Below are positions 54,983 through 63,671 of a stretch of DNA of 64,000 bases, in pieces. The notes beneath the pieces were generated by a model, which did no database searches, was not told the origin of the DNA, and was given only the letters and a program-made list of their open reading frames with translations. This stretch comes from Microbacterium sp. oral taxon 186 str. F0373 (GTDB taxonomy: Bacteria > Actinomycetota > Actinomycetes > Actinomycetales > Microbacteriaceae): the NCBI RefSeq assembly GCF_000411455.1, contig NZ_KE150457.1, forward strand, positions 448,962-512,961. Reading direction: 5' to 3'. A program made the translations under genes and the position numbers. Each line of letters begins with the position of its first letter. Positions within the stretch are counted from its first letter, which is position 1.

Positions 54983-55852
54983 ATGAGCGCGTACCCACCG
55001 GCGGGGATCGCGGCGCCCGCACGGCGCGGCACCGTGGCGGTGTTCCTGGGCGTCACCTTCGCCATCACCTGGGGGTTGTGGCTGCCGCTTCTCGTCGACG
55101 CGCGCGCAGCGCCGTCGGGCACGCTCGACACCGTGCCGGCCACGTTCTTCGTCGCGTCGGTGGGACCGGCGGTCGGAGCAGTGGCGGCGACCTGGTTCGC
55201 GGCGGGACCGACGGCCGTGGCGCGGTGGGCACGACGCATCCTGCGACTGCGGTTCGGCGGATTCTGGTGGTTCGCCGCGCTGGGGATGCCGGCGCTGTAC
55301 TACCTGATCGGCTTCTTCACCGCCGCCTTCGCCGCCGGCGGCTGGCCCGACCCGGCCGCCTTCGGCACCACCGGCAAGCTGCCGGGCCTTGCCTGGCCGC
55401 TGGTCGCACTGGTCTGGGCGGCGACGTTCGGCCTCGGTGAGGAGGCCGGGTGGCGCGGATGGCTGCTTCCCGTGCTCGCGGAGCGCGTATCGGTGTTCTG
55501 GGCGTCGGTGCTGGTCGCCGCGGTCTGGATCGTGTGGCACGGTCCGGCGTTCTTCTTCAACCCGACGTATCAGGCGATGGGCGCCGGCATCGTCGGCTGG
55601 ATGCTGGCCCTCGTGCTCGGATCGTTCGTCTTGTCGTGGATGACGGCCGGCGCACGGTGGAGCATCGTCCCCGTGGTGCTCTGGCACGCCGGCTTCGATC
55701 TGCTGACCGCGGCGGATCAGTCTGCGGGCGTGATCGCGTCGACGATCAGCGCCGTCGTCATGGTGCAGGGGGCGGTGTGCGCTGTGCTGCTGTGGCGCCG
55801 GCGGATGCCGCGGCCCGCCGGGCGTTTTCCACGCTCAGCATCGGGAGCGTGA
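54983..55852 (+). CDS. CPBP-family intramembrane glutamic protease
   Basis: 289 residues with about eight transmembrane helices. The motifs of the CAAX-protease/bacteriocin-processing family are present: E153-E-A-G-W-R-G-W, WHGPAFFFN with H186, and LWHAGFD with H235. Members cleave prenylated or peptide substrates or confer bacteriocin immunity. The last 95 bp overlap the 3' end of the convergent sensor kinase gene. The ATG at 54983 has only a weak ribosome site. Confidence 0.88.
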   Translation: MSAYPPAGIAAPARRGTVAVFLGVTFAITWGLWLPLLVDARAAPSGTLDTVPATFFVASVGPAVGAVAATWFAAGPTAVARWARRILRLRFGGFWWFAALGMPALYYLIGFFTAAFAAGGWPDPAAFGTTGKLPGLAWPLVALVWAATFGLGEEAGWRGWLLPVLAERVSVFWASVLVAAVWIVWHGPAFFFNPTYQAMGAGIVGWMLALVLGSFVLSWMTAGARWSIVPVVLWHAGFDLLTAADQSAGVIASTISAVVMVQGAVCAVLLWRRRMPRPAGRFPRSASGA

Positions 55853-56969
55853 GCGCCAAACGGGCTCCCGAGGGCGAACGCCCCCCGTGGCGCGGCGCGA
55901 GCACCAGCTCTCCCCCGAGCACCTGCGCGCGTCGCCGGAGGCGCGCCAGCCCCGACAGCGACGGTGTCGCCGGGGGCGCTGAGCCGTTGTTGCTGACCAC
56001 GACGTGCAGGGTGCTGCCGCTCTCGCGCGCCGTGATGATGACGTGGTCGGCGGAACCGTGGCGCAGTGCGTTGGAGAAGGCGTCCTCGATGACACGCACC
56101 ACGAGAACGCGCGCTTCGTGGGAGAGGCGACTCTCGAAAGCCGCGAAGACGGCGTCATCGGGCGCCGTGACGGCGACCGACGGCGGAAGACGCACGACGA
56201 GCGCGCGAACGGCCGGGGCAAGTCCGCGCTCGAGGTCGACGGGGTAGAGCCTTCCGCTGAGGGCGCGCAGTTCCTTCTCGCGCAGCCGTTCGAGTTGGGC
56301 CGCGACGGCGTGGAGCTCGCCGGCGATGCCCGCATCGGCGTGCTGCGCCGACAGTGCCAGATGCCGCAGTCGCGCCTCCATGACGACGAAGGTGCCCTGT
56401 ACGCTGCCGTGGATCGTCTCGGCGAGCTCGTAGCGCAGGCGCAGCTCTTCCTCCTGCAGTTCGGCGACCAGGCCGGCGGCCCGGGCCTGGGCGATCGACT
56501 GCTCCCGTTCGGCGTGGCGGATGCGTCGCGCCACGTCCACCTGCACGAGGCCGAGGCCGACCGCGCACGCCGCCGCCACCGTGGCGCTGATGTACTCGCC
56601 GATGCGGGCCGGCGCGACGGCATCCGGGGCGAGAAGCGCCGCGAGCGCCGCTCGAGCGGCTGCGAGTGTGAGCGCCGCGCCGACCGCGATCGCCACGACG
56701 GACAGGAACCGCGCGAGGTAGCCGTAGCGCTCGGGCCGCAGGACGTGGACGGCGGAGAGCATGACGACGGGCGCGACGACGGCCGCGCCCACCGCTGCCC
56801 AGACCTCGACACCGACACCCTGGGCGGCAGTGCAGCCGTTGAGCAGCCACGCCTGCAGGCTGGTGTATATCGTGACCGCGAGCGTGGCGGCGGCGGTCGC
56901 GACCAGCACGATCCGATGGTCGGTCCCGGCATCCGCGCGGGAGTCGCGCGAGGGGCGCGACCGGGTCAT
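55758..56969 (-). CDS. Sensor histidine kinase (NarL-partner type)
   Basis: 403 residues. Four to five transmembrane helices (about 18-145), then a coiled coil and the phosphorylation site I-H187-G-S-V-Q-G. The HATPase has N300 in EDAFSNALRHG, VSNNGS (G1) and SLSGLARLRRRAQVLGG, so it looks active. The ATG overlaps the stop of the LuxR response regulator gene (ATGA), giving an evident two-component pair. Its 3' end overlaps the convergent CPBP gene by 95 bp, coding only for a Pro/Ala-rich tail. Confidence 0.88.
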   Translation of the reverse strand: MTRSRPSRDSRADAGTDHRIVLVATAAATLAVTIYTSLQAWLLNGCTAAQGVGVEVWAAVGAAVVAPVVMLSAVHVLRPERYGYLARFLSVVAIAVGAALTLAAARAALAALLAPDAVAPARIGEYISATVAAACAVGLGLVQVDVARRIRHAEREQSIAQARAAGLVAELQEEELRLRYELAETIHGSVQGTFVVMEARLRHLALSAQHADAGIAGELHAVAAQLERLREKELRALSGRLYPVDLERGLAPAVRALVVRLPPSVAVTAPDDAVFAAFESRLSHEARVLVVRVIEDAFSNALRHGSADHVIITARESGSTLHVVVSNNGSAPPATPSLSGLARLRRRAQVLGGELVLAPRHGGRSPSGARLALTLPMLSVENARRAAASAGATAAQRTPPPAP

Positions 56970-57688
56970 CCCGCCGAGGTCCAGGACGACGTGGTGTGCT
57001 GCAGGTAGCTGCGTACGGCTTCGACGCGCGGGTTGCGCTCACGGCTGGCCGGGATGCCCAGCAGGCCGTAGGCCGCGTTGAGGTGCGCGTCGACGGAGCG
57101 GGGAGAGATTCCCAGTCGGTCGGCGATCGCCGCGTTGGTCAAGCCGTCGGCAACGAGAGCGACGACTTCGCGCTGTCGCCGGCTGAGCCGGGTGAGCGGG
57201 CTGTTGCGGCGGATCTCGCGCTGGGCCCGGATGGCCGGGTCGAGCACGGTACGCCCCGCCGCGACGGCGCGGATGGCGTAGACGAGTGCGGATGCCGACA
57301 GCGAGGAGTTCTTGGAGAGGAAGCCCCACCCGGCGGCTTCACTGCCGGGGACGTCGAGGAGGGTGCTGATCGAGTCGGACGCGGAGAGCACGAGGATGCC
57401 GAGACCCGGGCGACGCAGCCGGAGTTCCCTGCCCAGCCGGATGCCGTCGCCGTCGGGCAGGCGAAGGTCGATGAGGGCGACGTCGAGAGTGCGCACGTCG
57501 ACGTGACGGGCACTCTCCGTCGAGGAGGCGACAGCGCGGACCCGCAAACCGTTCTGGTCGGCCAGCAGCACGGCGAGCATCTCGCGGAAGAGGGGCTGAT
57601 CCTCGACGATCATGACGTCGAGGATGGAGAGCTGCCCTGTCACGATCGCGGGGTCGGGTGGGGGCGGAGCGATCGGGGGCGCGGGCAT
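56966..57688 (-). CDS. LuxR-family response regulator (intact)
   Basis: 240 residues. A Pro-rich lead of about 20 residues precedes a receiver with the acidic pair in MIVEDQPL, phospho-acceptor D74 (VALIDLRLPDGDG) and the Lys of LSKN, then a LuxR helix-turn-helix (LSRRQREVVALVADGLTNAA, RLGISPRSVDAHL). It acts with the kinase whose gene it overlaps. The ATG at 57688 was preferred; longer starts add a basic tail. Confidence 0.88.
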   Translation of the reverse strand: MPAPPIAPPPPDPAIVTGQLSILDVMIVEDQPLFREMLAVLLADQNGLRVRAVASSTESARHVDVRTLDVALIDLRLPDGDGIRLGRELRLRRPGLGILVLSASDSISTLLDVPGSEAAGWGFLSKNSSLSASALVYAIRAVAAGRTVLDPAIRAQREIRRNSPLTRLSRRQREVVALVADGLTNAAIADRLGISPRSVDAHLNAAYGLLGIPASRERNPRVEAVRSYLQHTTSSWTSAG

Positions 57689-57917
57689 GGCATGTGCGTT
57701 CTCCTGTCGAGTGGCCCCCCGCCGACGACTATCTTCACGCACTTATCAGACTCACCGTCCGCAAATGGCGAAGAAGACGGCAACTTCGCGCACCGGAGCG
57801 CACAACGGGTCGGTGATTCCACCTACCGTGGCCACCGATGCGCTCGGGGGCCGGCGACGCCGTCTGCTAGAACCGTCGAGGGGGCAGCACACCGTGGCGA
57901 GCACGGAACGAGGACCC

Positions 57918-59018
57918 ATGAGCATGGCGAGCAGGAGAACCGGATCGGCGGCGCGCGGCTGGGGCCGCCGGTCACGCCGTGCCTGCGAGGACGGACCGCT
58001 CGTCCTGTCGACGCTGAACGAGATCGTCGGCGAAGCGGTGATCGTGACCGATGAGCGCGGCATCCCCCGGCGCCTGAACGATCCGGCGCGCGCGGCGTTC
58101 GCACGGGCCGGTCTGCCCGAGAAGCTGAGCGCCGGCGCGGAGTACCGTGACCTGCGCTTCTTCCACGCCGATCGGGTCACGCCCATCGCGCTGGGGCCGC
58201 AGCTGCTGCGTGAGGTGGCCTCGAAAGGCAATGCGATTCCGTACACGACGTGGGTGGGTGAAGGGGTGGAGCAGCGCGCGATGTCGATCGCTGCCCGCCC
58301 GTTCCGGGATCAGCGCGGGGCCCGGCAAGGTGCGGTGATCGTGGCGCGGGACATGACGACCGTGTTCGAGGCGTCACGGATCCGCGACGACTTCCTCCGC
58401 GATGCGGCGCACCGCCTGCGCGGGCATCTGACGACGGTGGCGGGCTATGCCGATCTTCTGGAGTCGCACACCCGAGCCGGCGAGATCGGCGGACGGCTGA
58501 GCCGGGCGACGCAGCAGCTGGTCGACATGGTCGATGATCTGTTCCGGACGGCACGGGAAGACACCGCGCGCTCTATCCCCCCGAGCGACGTGTCGGCGGC
58601 GCTCTCGGACGTGTGCGGCGTGTTCCTCGGCGTCGCGGCGGCGCGGGGCGTGGCGCTGCACGTGATCGATGAGGGCTGTGGCAGCGTGCGCTTCGAACAG
58701 ACCGAGCTGCGTCAGGTGCTCGCTGACCTGCTGTCGTATGCCATCGGTCACTGCCGGACGGCGGGCAGAATCGTGGTGCGAGCGCATCGCGATCATCACC
58801 GCACGACGGTCTCGGTGGCCGACGACGGCGTGCACACGAGCGACGACGAGCGACGGCGCCAGCTGGCGCATCTCATGGGCGCGGACGATCACCGCACGAC
58901 GACGCGAGACCCGGCGTTGGCTCCTCGCCATGCCGTGCGGGCGAATCAGGCGACGTTGTCGGTGCGGCCGGATCATCCGGTCGGCACGATCGCGAGCCTC
59001 GTGATGATCGCCGTCTGA
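57918..59018 (+). CDS. PAS-containing histidine kinase with degenerate ATPase domain
   Basis: 366 residues, soluble. A PAS domain (about 30-150, VGEAVIVTDERGIPRRLND) leads to a HisKA helix with H165 in RDAAHRLRGHLTTVAGYADL. The ATPase domain departs from consensus: the N-box Asn positions are D270 and S273 (DLLSYAIGH), and the G1 box is VADDGVHTSDD without the second Gly. It may therefore be a phosphatase, phosphotransfer scaffold or pseudokinase. ATG at 57918 with GAGGA upstream; longer starts add low-complexity residues. Confidence 0.75.
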   Translation: MSMASRRTGSAARGWGRRSRRACEDGPLVLSTLNEIVGEAVIVTDERGIPRRLNDPARAAFARAGLPEKLSAGAEYRDLRFFHADRVTPIALGPQLLREVASKGNAIPYTTWVGEGVEQRAMSIAARPFRDQRGARQGAVIVARDMTTVFEASRIRDDFLRDAAHRLRGHLTTVAGYADLLESHTRAGEIGGRLSRATQQLVDMVDDLFRTAREDTARSIPPSDVSAALSDVCGVFLGVAAARGVALHVIDEGCGSVRFEQTELRQVLADLLSYAIGHCRTAGRIVVRAHRDHHRTTVSVADDGVHTSDDERRRQLAHLMGADDHRTTTRDPALAPRHAVRANQATLSVRPDHPVGTIASLVMIAV

Positions 59019-59019
59019 G

Positions 59020-59775
59020 TCAGCGCGCGTGAAGCAGGGTGAGGCCACGCGCGGCGAGTTCGCGCGCGGTCGGGTCGGCGTCGGAGACGTCGGCGATGAT
59101 CGCGGTGACGGCGTCGAGGTCGAGCACACCGTAACGAGAGGCGGTGCCGATCTTCTCGTCGCTGCCGAGCACGTAGGTGTCGGCGGCGCGGCCGGCGAGC
59201 GCACGTTTCATGGCGGCTTCGTCGGCGTCGCCGGTGGTGAGCCCGGCGGTGGGATGGATGCCGGTCACGCCCAGGAAGAAGAGGTCGGCACTGATGCGGC
59301 CGGCGGCTTCGACGGCAGCGGCTCCGCAGGCGACGGCGGAGTGCTTGAACAGCTGGCCGCCGATGAGGAAGACGTCGACGGCGTGGTCGAGGAGGGCAGC
59401 GGCGATCGTGGGGCTGTGGGTGATGATCGTGCCGGGTTGGGTGCGCGGGAGCGCGTCGACGAGGGCGAGGCTCGTGGTGCCGCCGTCGAGGATGACGGTG
59501 GCGCCGGGCTCGATGAGGGATGCGGCGACGGCGGCGACACGACGTTTGCTGTCGGGGGCGACGGCGGTGCGGGCGGCGTAGTCGACGACCGCGGGCGAGG
59601 CCGGCAGGGCGCCGCCGTAGACGCGTACGGCGAGACCGGCGGCATCGAGGTCGCGGAGGTCGCGACGGATGCTGTCTTCGGAGAGGCCGAGTTCGGCGGC
59701 GATCTCTTTGGCGACGATGCGACCATCGCGGCGGAGGCGGTCGAGGAGGAGGTCTTTGCGAGCAGCGGCGAGCAT
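59020..59775 (-). CDS. DeoR-family transcriptional regulator
   Basis: 251 residues. The helix-turn-helix is IAAELGLSEDSIRRDLRDLD in the first 60 residues, and the sugar-phosphate isomerase-like effector domain has VILDGGTTSLALVDALP and FFLGVTGIHPTAGLTTGDAD. DeoR proteins usually sense phosphosugars. It is divergent from a DUF4406-like gene with 46 bp between the starts, so that gene is its most likely target. Confidence 0.92.
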   Translation of the reverse strand: MLAAARKDLLLDRLRRDGRIVAKEIAAELGLSEDSIRRDLRDLDAAGLAVRVYGGALPASPAVVDYAARTAVAPDSKRRVAAVAASLIEPGATVILDGGTTSLALVDALPRTQPGTIITHSPTIAAALLDHAVDVFLIGGQLFKHSAVACGAAAVEAAGRISADLFFLGVTGIHPTAGLTTGDADEAAMKRALAGRAADTYVLGSDEKIGTASRYGVLDLDAVTAIIADVSDADPTARELAARGLTLLHAR

Positions 59776-59821
59776 TCACGTTCTTTCTTGTTTTTGCACG
59801 TTATGTCGTAGTGTAACCGAC
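59776..59821. promoter_or_regulatory. DeoR operator/promoter candidate
   Basis: An AT-rich spacer containing TTCTTTCTTGTTTTTGCACG and the dyad GTTATGTCGTAGTGTAAC. DeoR regulators often bind such TG-rich repeats. It serves both divergent genes. Confidence 0.45.
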
Positions 59822-60226
59822 ATGACCGCGTCTTTGATGATTTTGATCGCCGGGCCCTACGCGTCTGGCACCGATGGTGACCCCGCGCTGATGGCGCAGA
59901 ACCTGAAGCGGCTGGAGACGGCGGCGTGGCCGCTGTTTCGGGCCGGCCATGTGCCCATGATCGGCGAATGGGTGGCGCTTCCGGTGCTCGAGAGTGCGGG
60001 GGCGACGGGCCCGACCGATCCGCTGGCCGCGGAGGTCATGTATCCGACGGCGGAGCGCCTGTTGCAGCGCTGCGACGCGGTGCTGCGTCTGCCGGGAGAG
60101 TCGCGCGGTGCGGATCAGGATGTCGCGATCGCCGAGTCGCGCGGGCTGCCGGTGTATTACGCCCTCGAGGATGTGCCGGGCGTGGTGGCGCCGGGTTCGT
60201 CGGAGGCGGCCGCGCCGCACTCCTGA
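59822..60226 (+). CDS. DUF4406/nucleoside-deoxyribosyltransferase-like protein
   Basis: 134 residues. MILIAGPYASGTDGDPALMA followed by NLKRLETAAWPLFRAGHVPM is the phosphate-loop pattern of the DUF4406/nucleoside 2-deoxyribosyltransferase-like fold, and CDAVLRLPGESRGADQDVAI is its second motif. The catalytic Glu of true transferases cannot be placed with certainty. Partnership with a DeoR regulator points to sugar or nucleoside metabolism. Confidence 0.72.
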   Translation: MTASLMILIAGPYASGTDGDPALMAQNLKRLETAAWPLFRAGHVPMIGEWVALPVLESAGATGPTDPLAAEVMYPTAERLLQRCDAVLRLPGESRGADQDVAIAESRGLPVYYALEDVPGVVAPGSSEAAAPHS

Positions 60227-60268
60227 GGCGACCGGACCGCGCGGGAACGCCGGACGGACGTGCGCGGA

Positions 60269-61579
60269 TCAGAACGGCGGTACGGAATCGGCCATCGCCG
60301 GCGGTGGCGCGGGACTCATGACGAACGTGACCGGTGGGATGGGTGCGTCCTCGCGGTAGAGGCGACCGGTCGGCGAGGTCCACTCCAGGACTCCCCCGGG
60401 GTGTTGTCGCACCGTCCAGGCGGTGAACTGCTTCATCGAATGATGTCGCTGGCACAGGTGGGCGAGGTTCCCCAGGGCGGTGGGTCCGCCCCGGGCGTGG
60501 TCGATGGTGTGGTCGATCTCGCAGCGGATGGCCGCGCGGCGGCATCCGGGAAAGCGGCAGTGCTGGTCGCGGGCGCGCAGGAATCGCCGCTGCGGTCCCG
60601 CGGTGCGGTACCTGTCGACCGCGATGACGGTGCCGTCGACGGGATCGGTGAGCACGCGCGCGAGCGAGTGGGTCTCGGCAGCGAGGCACCGCGCGGTGTC
60701 GGCGTCGATGGGTGCGCGCCCGACCAGGTCGACGGGCCCCTCGTCGGCGCCGAGGAGGATGAGGGCCGGCACGATGACCTGCACCTGGGCGCGGATCGCA
60801 CCGAGCGTTCCCGGCCCGTCGCCGGAGGCGGTCGGATCGAGCGCCGGCGCGCCCGTCAGGAGAAGGTCGCTGAGCACGTCGGCACGCACCTGATCGGTCG
60901 TGCGCGGGTCGTCGTCGTCGGGGGTGCGCGCATCGATGATGACCGTCGCCTGCTGCGTGAGGCGGTCCATGACCCCCTCCGCAATGACGGTCGGAACCGT
61001 CGCGATGAGGTCGGACATGCCCTGGGCGCCCGGCACCACGCGCACCCGTCGGCCGCGGCTCGCTTCTGCGTGCCGTTCGGTGAACGAGCGCTCGGCGCAG
61101 CGTTCGGCGAGGATCTCGACGGCAGAACGCACGCGGTTGGGCGTGTCGCCGGCGCACAGCCGGATCGCCTCCGCCTCGAACTCGGCCCGGCGATCGGCAG
61201 GCACGGGCGCCCCGGCATCCATGATCACCCGTACGTGAGCGCGAGTGAGGCGCCCGCTCTCCCAGGCGTCGAGGGTGGCGGGGTAGCTCTCGACGAGCTC
61301 ACGCGCCTCGCCGATGCGCTGCTGCACGGTGCGGTCGGTCACTCGCATCACTCCCCCGAGTTCGGCGGCGATCGAACGCAGGGCCATGTCGTGCACGCGC
61401 ACCGAGCCCCGCTGGGTGGCAGCCTGACGCTCGGCGAGTTGCCCGGCTCGCGCCAGCAGCTTCACTTCAGCCACCTGCGCCGCCGAGACCGCCGCCAGCA
61501 CCGTCTCGGTGTCGGCGACGAGAGACGCGAGCGCGGACAGCTGGTCGCTGTCTTCGCTCATCGGCGCGATCTCTTCCAT
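60269..61579 (-). CDS. DUF222/HNH endonuclease-family protein (13E12 type)
   Basis: 436 residues. The DUF222 helical region (about 10-300) is followed by an HNH domain with the zinc-binding HCRFPGCRR, the catalytic CEIDHTIDHARGGPT, then NLAHLCQRHH. These proteins are abundant and multicopy in Microbacteriaceae and mycobacteria, with no settled role. The start is uncertain between MEEIAP at 61579 and MSEDSD six codons later. Confidence 0.88.
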   Translation of the reverse strand: MEEIAPMSEDSDQLSALASLVADTETVLAAVSAAQVAEVKLLARAGQLAERQAATQRGSVRVHDMALRSIAAELGGVMRVTDRTVQQRIGEARELVESYPATLDAWESGRLTRAHVRVIMDAGAPVPADRRAEFEAEAIRLCAGDTPNRVRSAVEILAERCAERSFTERHAEASRGRRVRVVPGAQGMSDLIATVPTVIAEGVMDRLTQQATVIIDARTPDDDDPRTTDQVRADVLSDLLLTGAPALDPTASGDGPGTLGAIRAQVQVIVPALILLGADEGPVDLVGRAPIDADTARCLAAETHSLARVLTDPVDGTVIAVDRYRTAGPQRRFLRARDQHCRFPGCRRAAIRCEIDHTIDHARGGPTALGNLAHLCQRHHSMKQFTAWTVRQHPGGVLEWTSPTGRLYREDAPIPPVTFVMSPAPPPAMADSVPPF

Positions 61580-61686
61580 GCCTCCAGTGTAGCGACACCT
61601 TCGGACATTTATTCGAATGAAGAGACTCCTCGGGAAGGGCGGGCGCCTTCTCGATGTGACGGCACCGCCTGGCAGCTGGCGACGCG

Positions 61687-61857
61687 TCAGCCGTTGCAGG
61701 CCCAGCCGTCTCCGTCACCGTCGAGCTTGTAGATGTCGCGGCCGACGACGCGGGCGACGCCGTCGAAGTAGGCGGGACCGTTGCCCTTTCCGCCCGCGCA
61801 GTCGACGTCGCTCGCGATGGGCACGCAGGCGTCGGCGTAGTTCGGGTCGCAGCTGAG
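61687..61857 (-). pseudogene. Excalibur calcium-binding domain gene, cut by an IS21 element
   Basis: The minus-strand frame ends with a complete excalibur domain: CDPNYADACVPIASDVDCAG, then a GPAYFDGVARVVG segment and the calcium loop D-G-D-G-D-G-W-A-C-N-G. Upstream the frame runs straight into the end of an insertion sequence, where it continues as IS-derived residues. The 5' part of the gene, which would carry a signal peptide in such secreted proteins, is missing from the window and presumably lies beyond the right end of the IS. Confidence 0.8.
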
Positions 61858-62000
61858 TGTGTCAGCGTGGTTGGGGACCGCCTTGTCACTCTGATTCGGG
61901 ACCACCCCGCGCGTTGTCGGAGCGTCGTGTCGGTCTGATTCGGGACCGCCTGTATCGCTTGTCTCGTGCTCGCTGGGAGCACGGAGACGGAGGTGGTCGG

Positions 62001-63671
62001 GTGGGGAGTCGGGTGGATTTGTTCGCGCGGATCAGGCGTGATCATCGCCTCGAGGGGCTAGGAACGCGGAAGCTTGCCGCCAGGTATGGCGTCGGCCGGA
62101 ACACGGTGCGGCAGGCGCTGGTGTCCGCGGTGCCACCGACGAGGAAGGTCCCCGAGCGCGTCGCGCCGAAGCTCGGCCCTTTCAAGACGGTGATCGACGA
62201 GATGCTGCGGGAAGATCTGACCGCGCCGCGCAAGCAGCGTCACACGGCGACACGGATCTGGAACCGGCTCATCGACGAGCACGACGCCGATGTCGGTTAC
62301 CCGTCGGTGCGGGACTACGTGCGAATTCGGCGCCCGCAGATCGAGATCGAAGCCGGGCGCCTGGCCGGCGCGGCGATCATCCCGCAGGAGCACGCTCCAG
62401 GCGCGGAAGCCGAGGTCGATTTCGGGGAGCTGTGGATCGACCTCGCGGGGGTGCGGACGAAGGCGTTCCTGTTCGTGTTCCGGATGTCGCACTCCGGGAA
62501 GGCCATTCACCGGGTCTACCCGACGCTGTCGCAGGAAGCGTTCCTCGAAGGCCACGTGACCGCGTTCGAGGAACTCGGCGGGGTGCCGACGATGCAGATC
62601 AAGTACGACAACTTGGGGCAGGCGGTGAAGAAGGTTCTCAGCGTCGGCCGCCGCCGGGAGGAGAACGAGCGGTGGGCGCTGTTCCGCTCGCACTACGGGT
62701 TCGACGCGTTCTACTGCGAACCCGGCATCGACGGTGCGCACGAGAAGGGCGGGGTCGAGGGCGAGGTCGGTCGGTTCCGTCGCACCTGGCTGACCCCGGT
62801 TCCGAAGGTGAAGTCGTTCGACGAGCTCAACGAGTACATCCGCCGCTGCGACGCGCGTGATAGCGGCCGTCGGATCACCGGCCGGCTGACCACGGTGGGG
62901 CAGGACTGGGAACGTGAACGGCCGCGGTTGACACCGTTGCCGGTGGACGGGTTCGAGCCTGGGCAGCCATTGTCGCCGATGGTCGATCATGCGGCCCTGG
63001 TCACGATCCGGCAGGCGAAGTACTCCGTGCCCGTGTCGCTGATCGGGAGGCGGGTGCGGGCGATCCTGCGGGCGTCGGAGGTGCTCATCTTCGACGGGCA
63101 CCGCCTGGTCGCTCGGCACGAACGCGTCGCGGTCCGCAACGGTCAGGCCGTGGTCTTGGACCACTACCTGGAGGTCCTCAAACTCAAACCCGGCGCTCTC
63201 GCCGGCTCCACCGTCCTCGCCCACGCCCGCGCATCAGGTGCGCTCACGGCCGAGCATGAGGCGTTCTGGGACGCGTCGCGCCGGGTCAACGGCGACGGGC
63301 TCGGCACCCGGGAGCTGATCGACGTGCTCCTCCTGCACCGCCACATTCCCGCTGCGGCGGTCGTCGCCGGGATCCGCGCAGCGTTGAACGTCGGGTCGGT
63401 GCTTGCCGAGGTCGTCGCGATCGAAGCCCGCCGTGCCGCGGCGGCTGACCCCACGATGACGGACCGCACCGATGCGGCACGCGCATCGACGGTGACGGCG
63501 AACGTCGTGTCACTCACGCAGCGCCGTCTGATGGACCCGCTCGCTGTGATCGCCGGGCTACGCGCAGATCGGCGCCCTGCGCCCTCGGTCGCCGGGTACA
63601 ACGAGTTGCTGAAACGCCGCATCGCGAAGACCACAGCGCATGAAACGACTGAAGGAGCACACCCCGCATGA
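62001..63671 (+). CDS. istA: IS21-family transposase IstA
   Basis: 556 residues from a GTG with GGAGG upstream. The N-terminal helix-turn-helix is LGTRKLAARYGVGRNTVRQA. The RNase-H-like catalytic core has D140 (AEVDFGELW), D203 (IKYDNLGQAV) and E253 in EKGGVEGEVG, a complete DDE set. The C-terminal half is Ala-rich. It appears intact and potentially active with IstB. An earlier start within the IS end would place coding sequence over the terminal repeats and is unlikely. Confidence 0.93.
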   Translation: MGSRVDLFARIRRDHRLEGLGTRKLAARYGVGRNTVRQALVSAVPPTRKVPERVAPKLGPFKTVIDEMLREDLTAPRKQRHTATRIWNRLIDEHDADVGYPSVRDYVRIRRPQIEIEAGRLAGAAIIPQEHAPGAEAEVDFGELWIDLAGVRTKAFLFVFRMSHSGKAIHRVYPTLSQEAFLEGHVTAFEELGGVPTMQIKYDNLGQAVKKVLSVGRRREENERWALFRSHYGFDAFYCEPGIDGAHEKGGVEGEVGRFRRTWLTPVPKVKSFDELNEYIRRCDARDSGRRITGRLTTVGQDWERERPRLTPLPVDGFEPGQPLSPMVDHAALVTIRQAKYSVPVSLIGRRVRAILRASEVLIFDGHRLVARHERVAVRNGQAVVLDHYLEVLKLKPGALAGSTVLAHARASGALTAEHEAFWDASRRVNGDGLGTRELIDVLLLHRHIPAAAVVAGIRAALNVGSVLAEVVAIEARRAAAADPTMTDRTDAARASTVTANVVSLTQRRLMDPLAVIAGLRADRRPAPSVAGYNELLKRRIAKTTAHETTEGAHPA

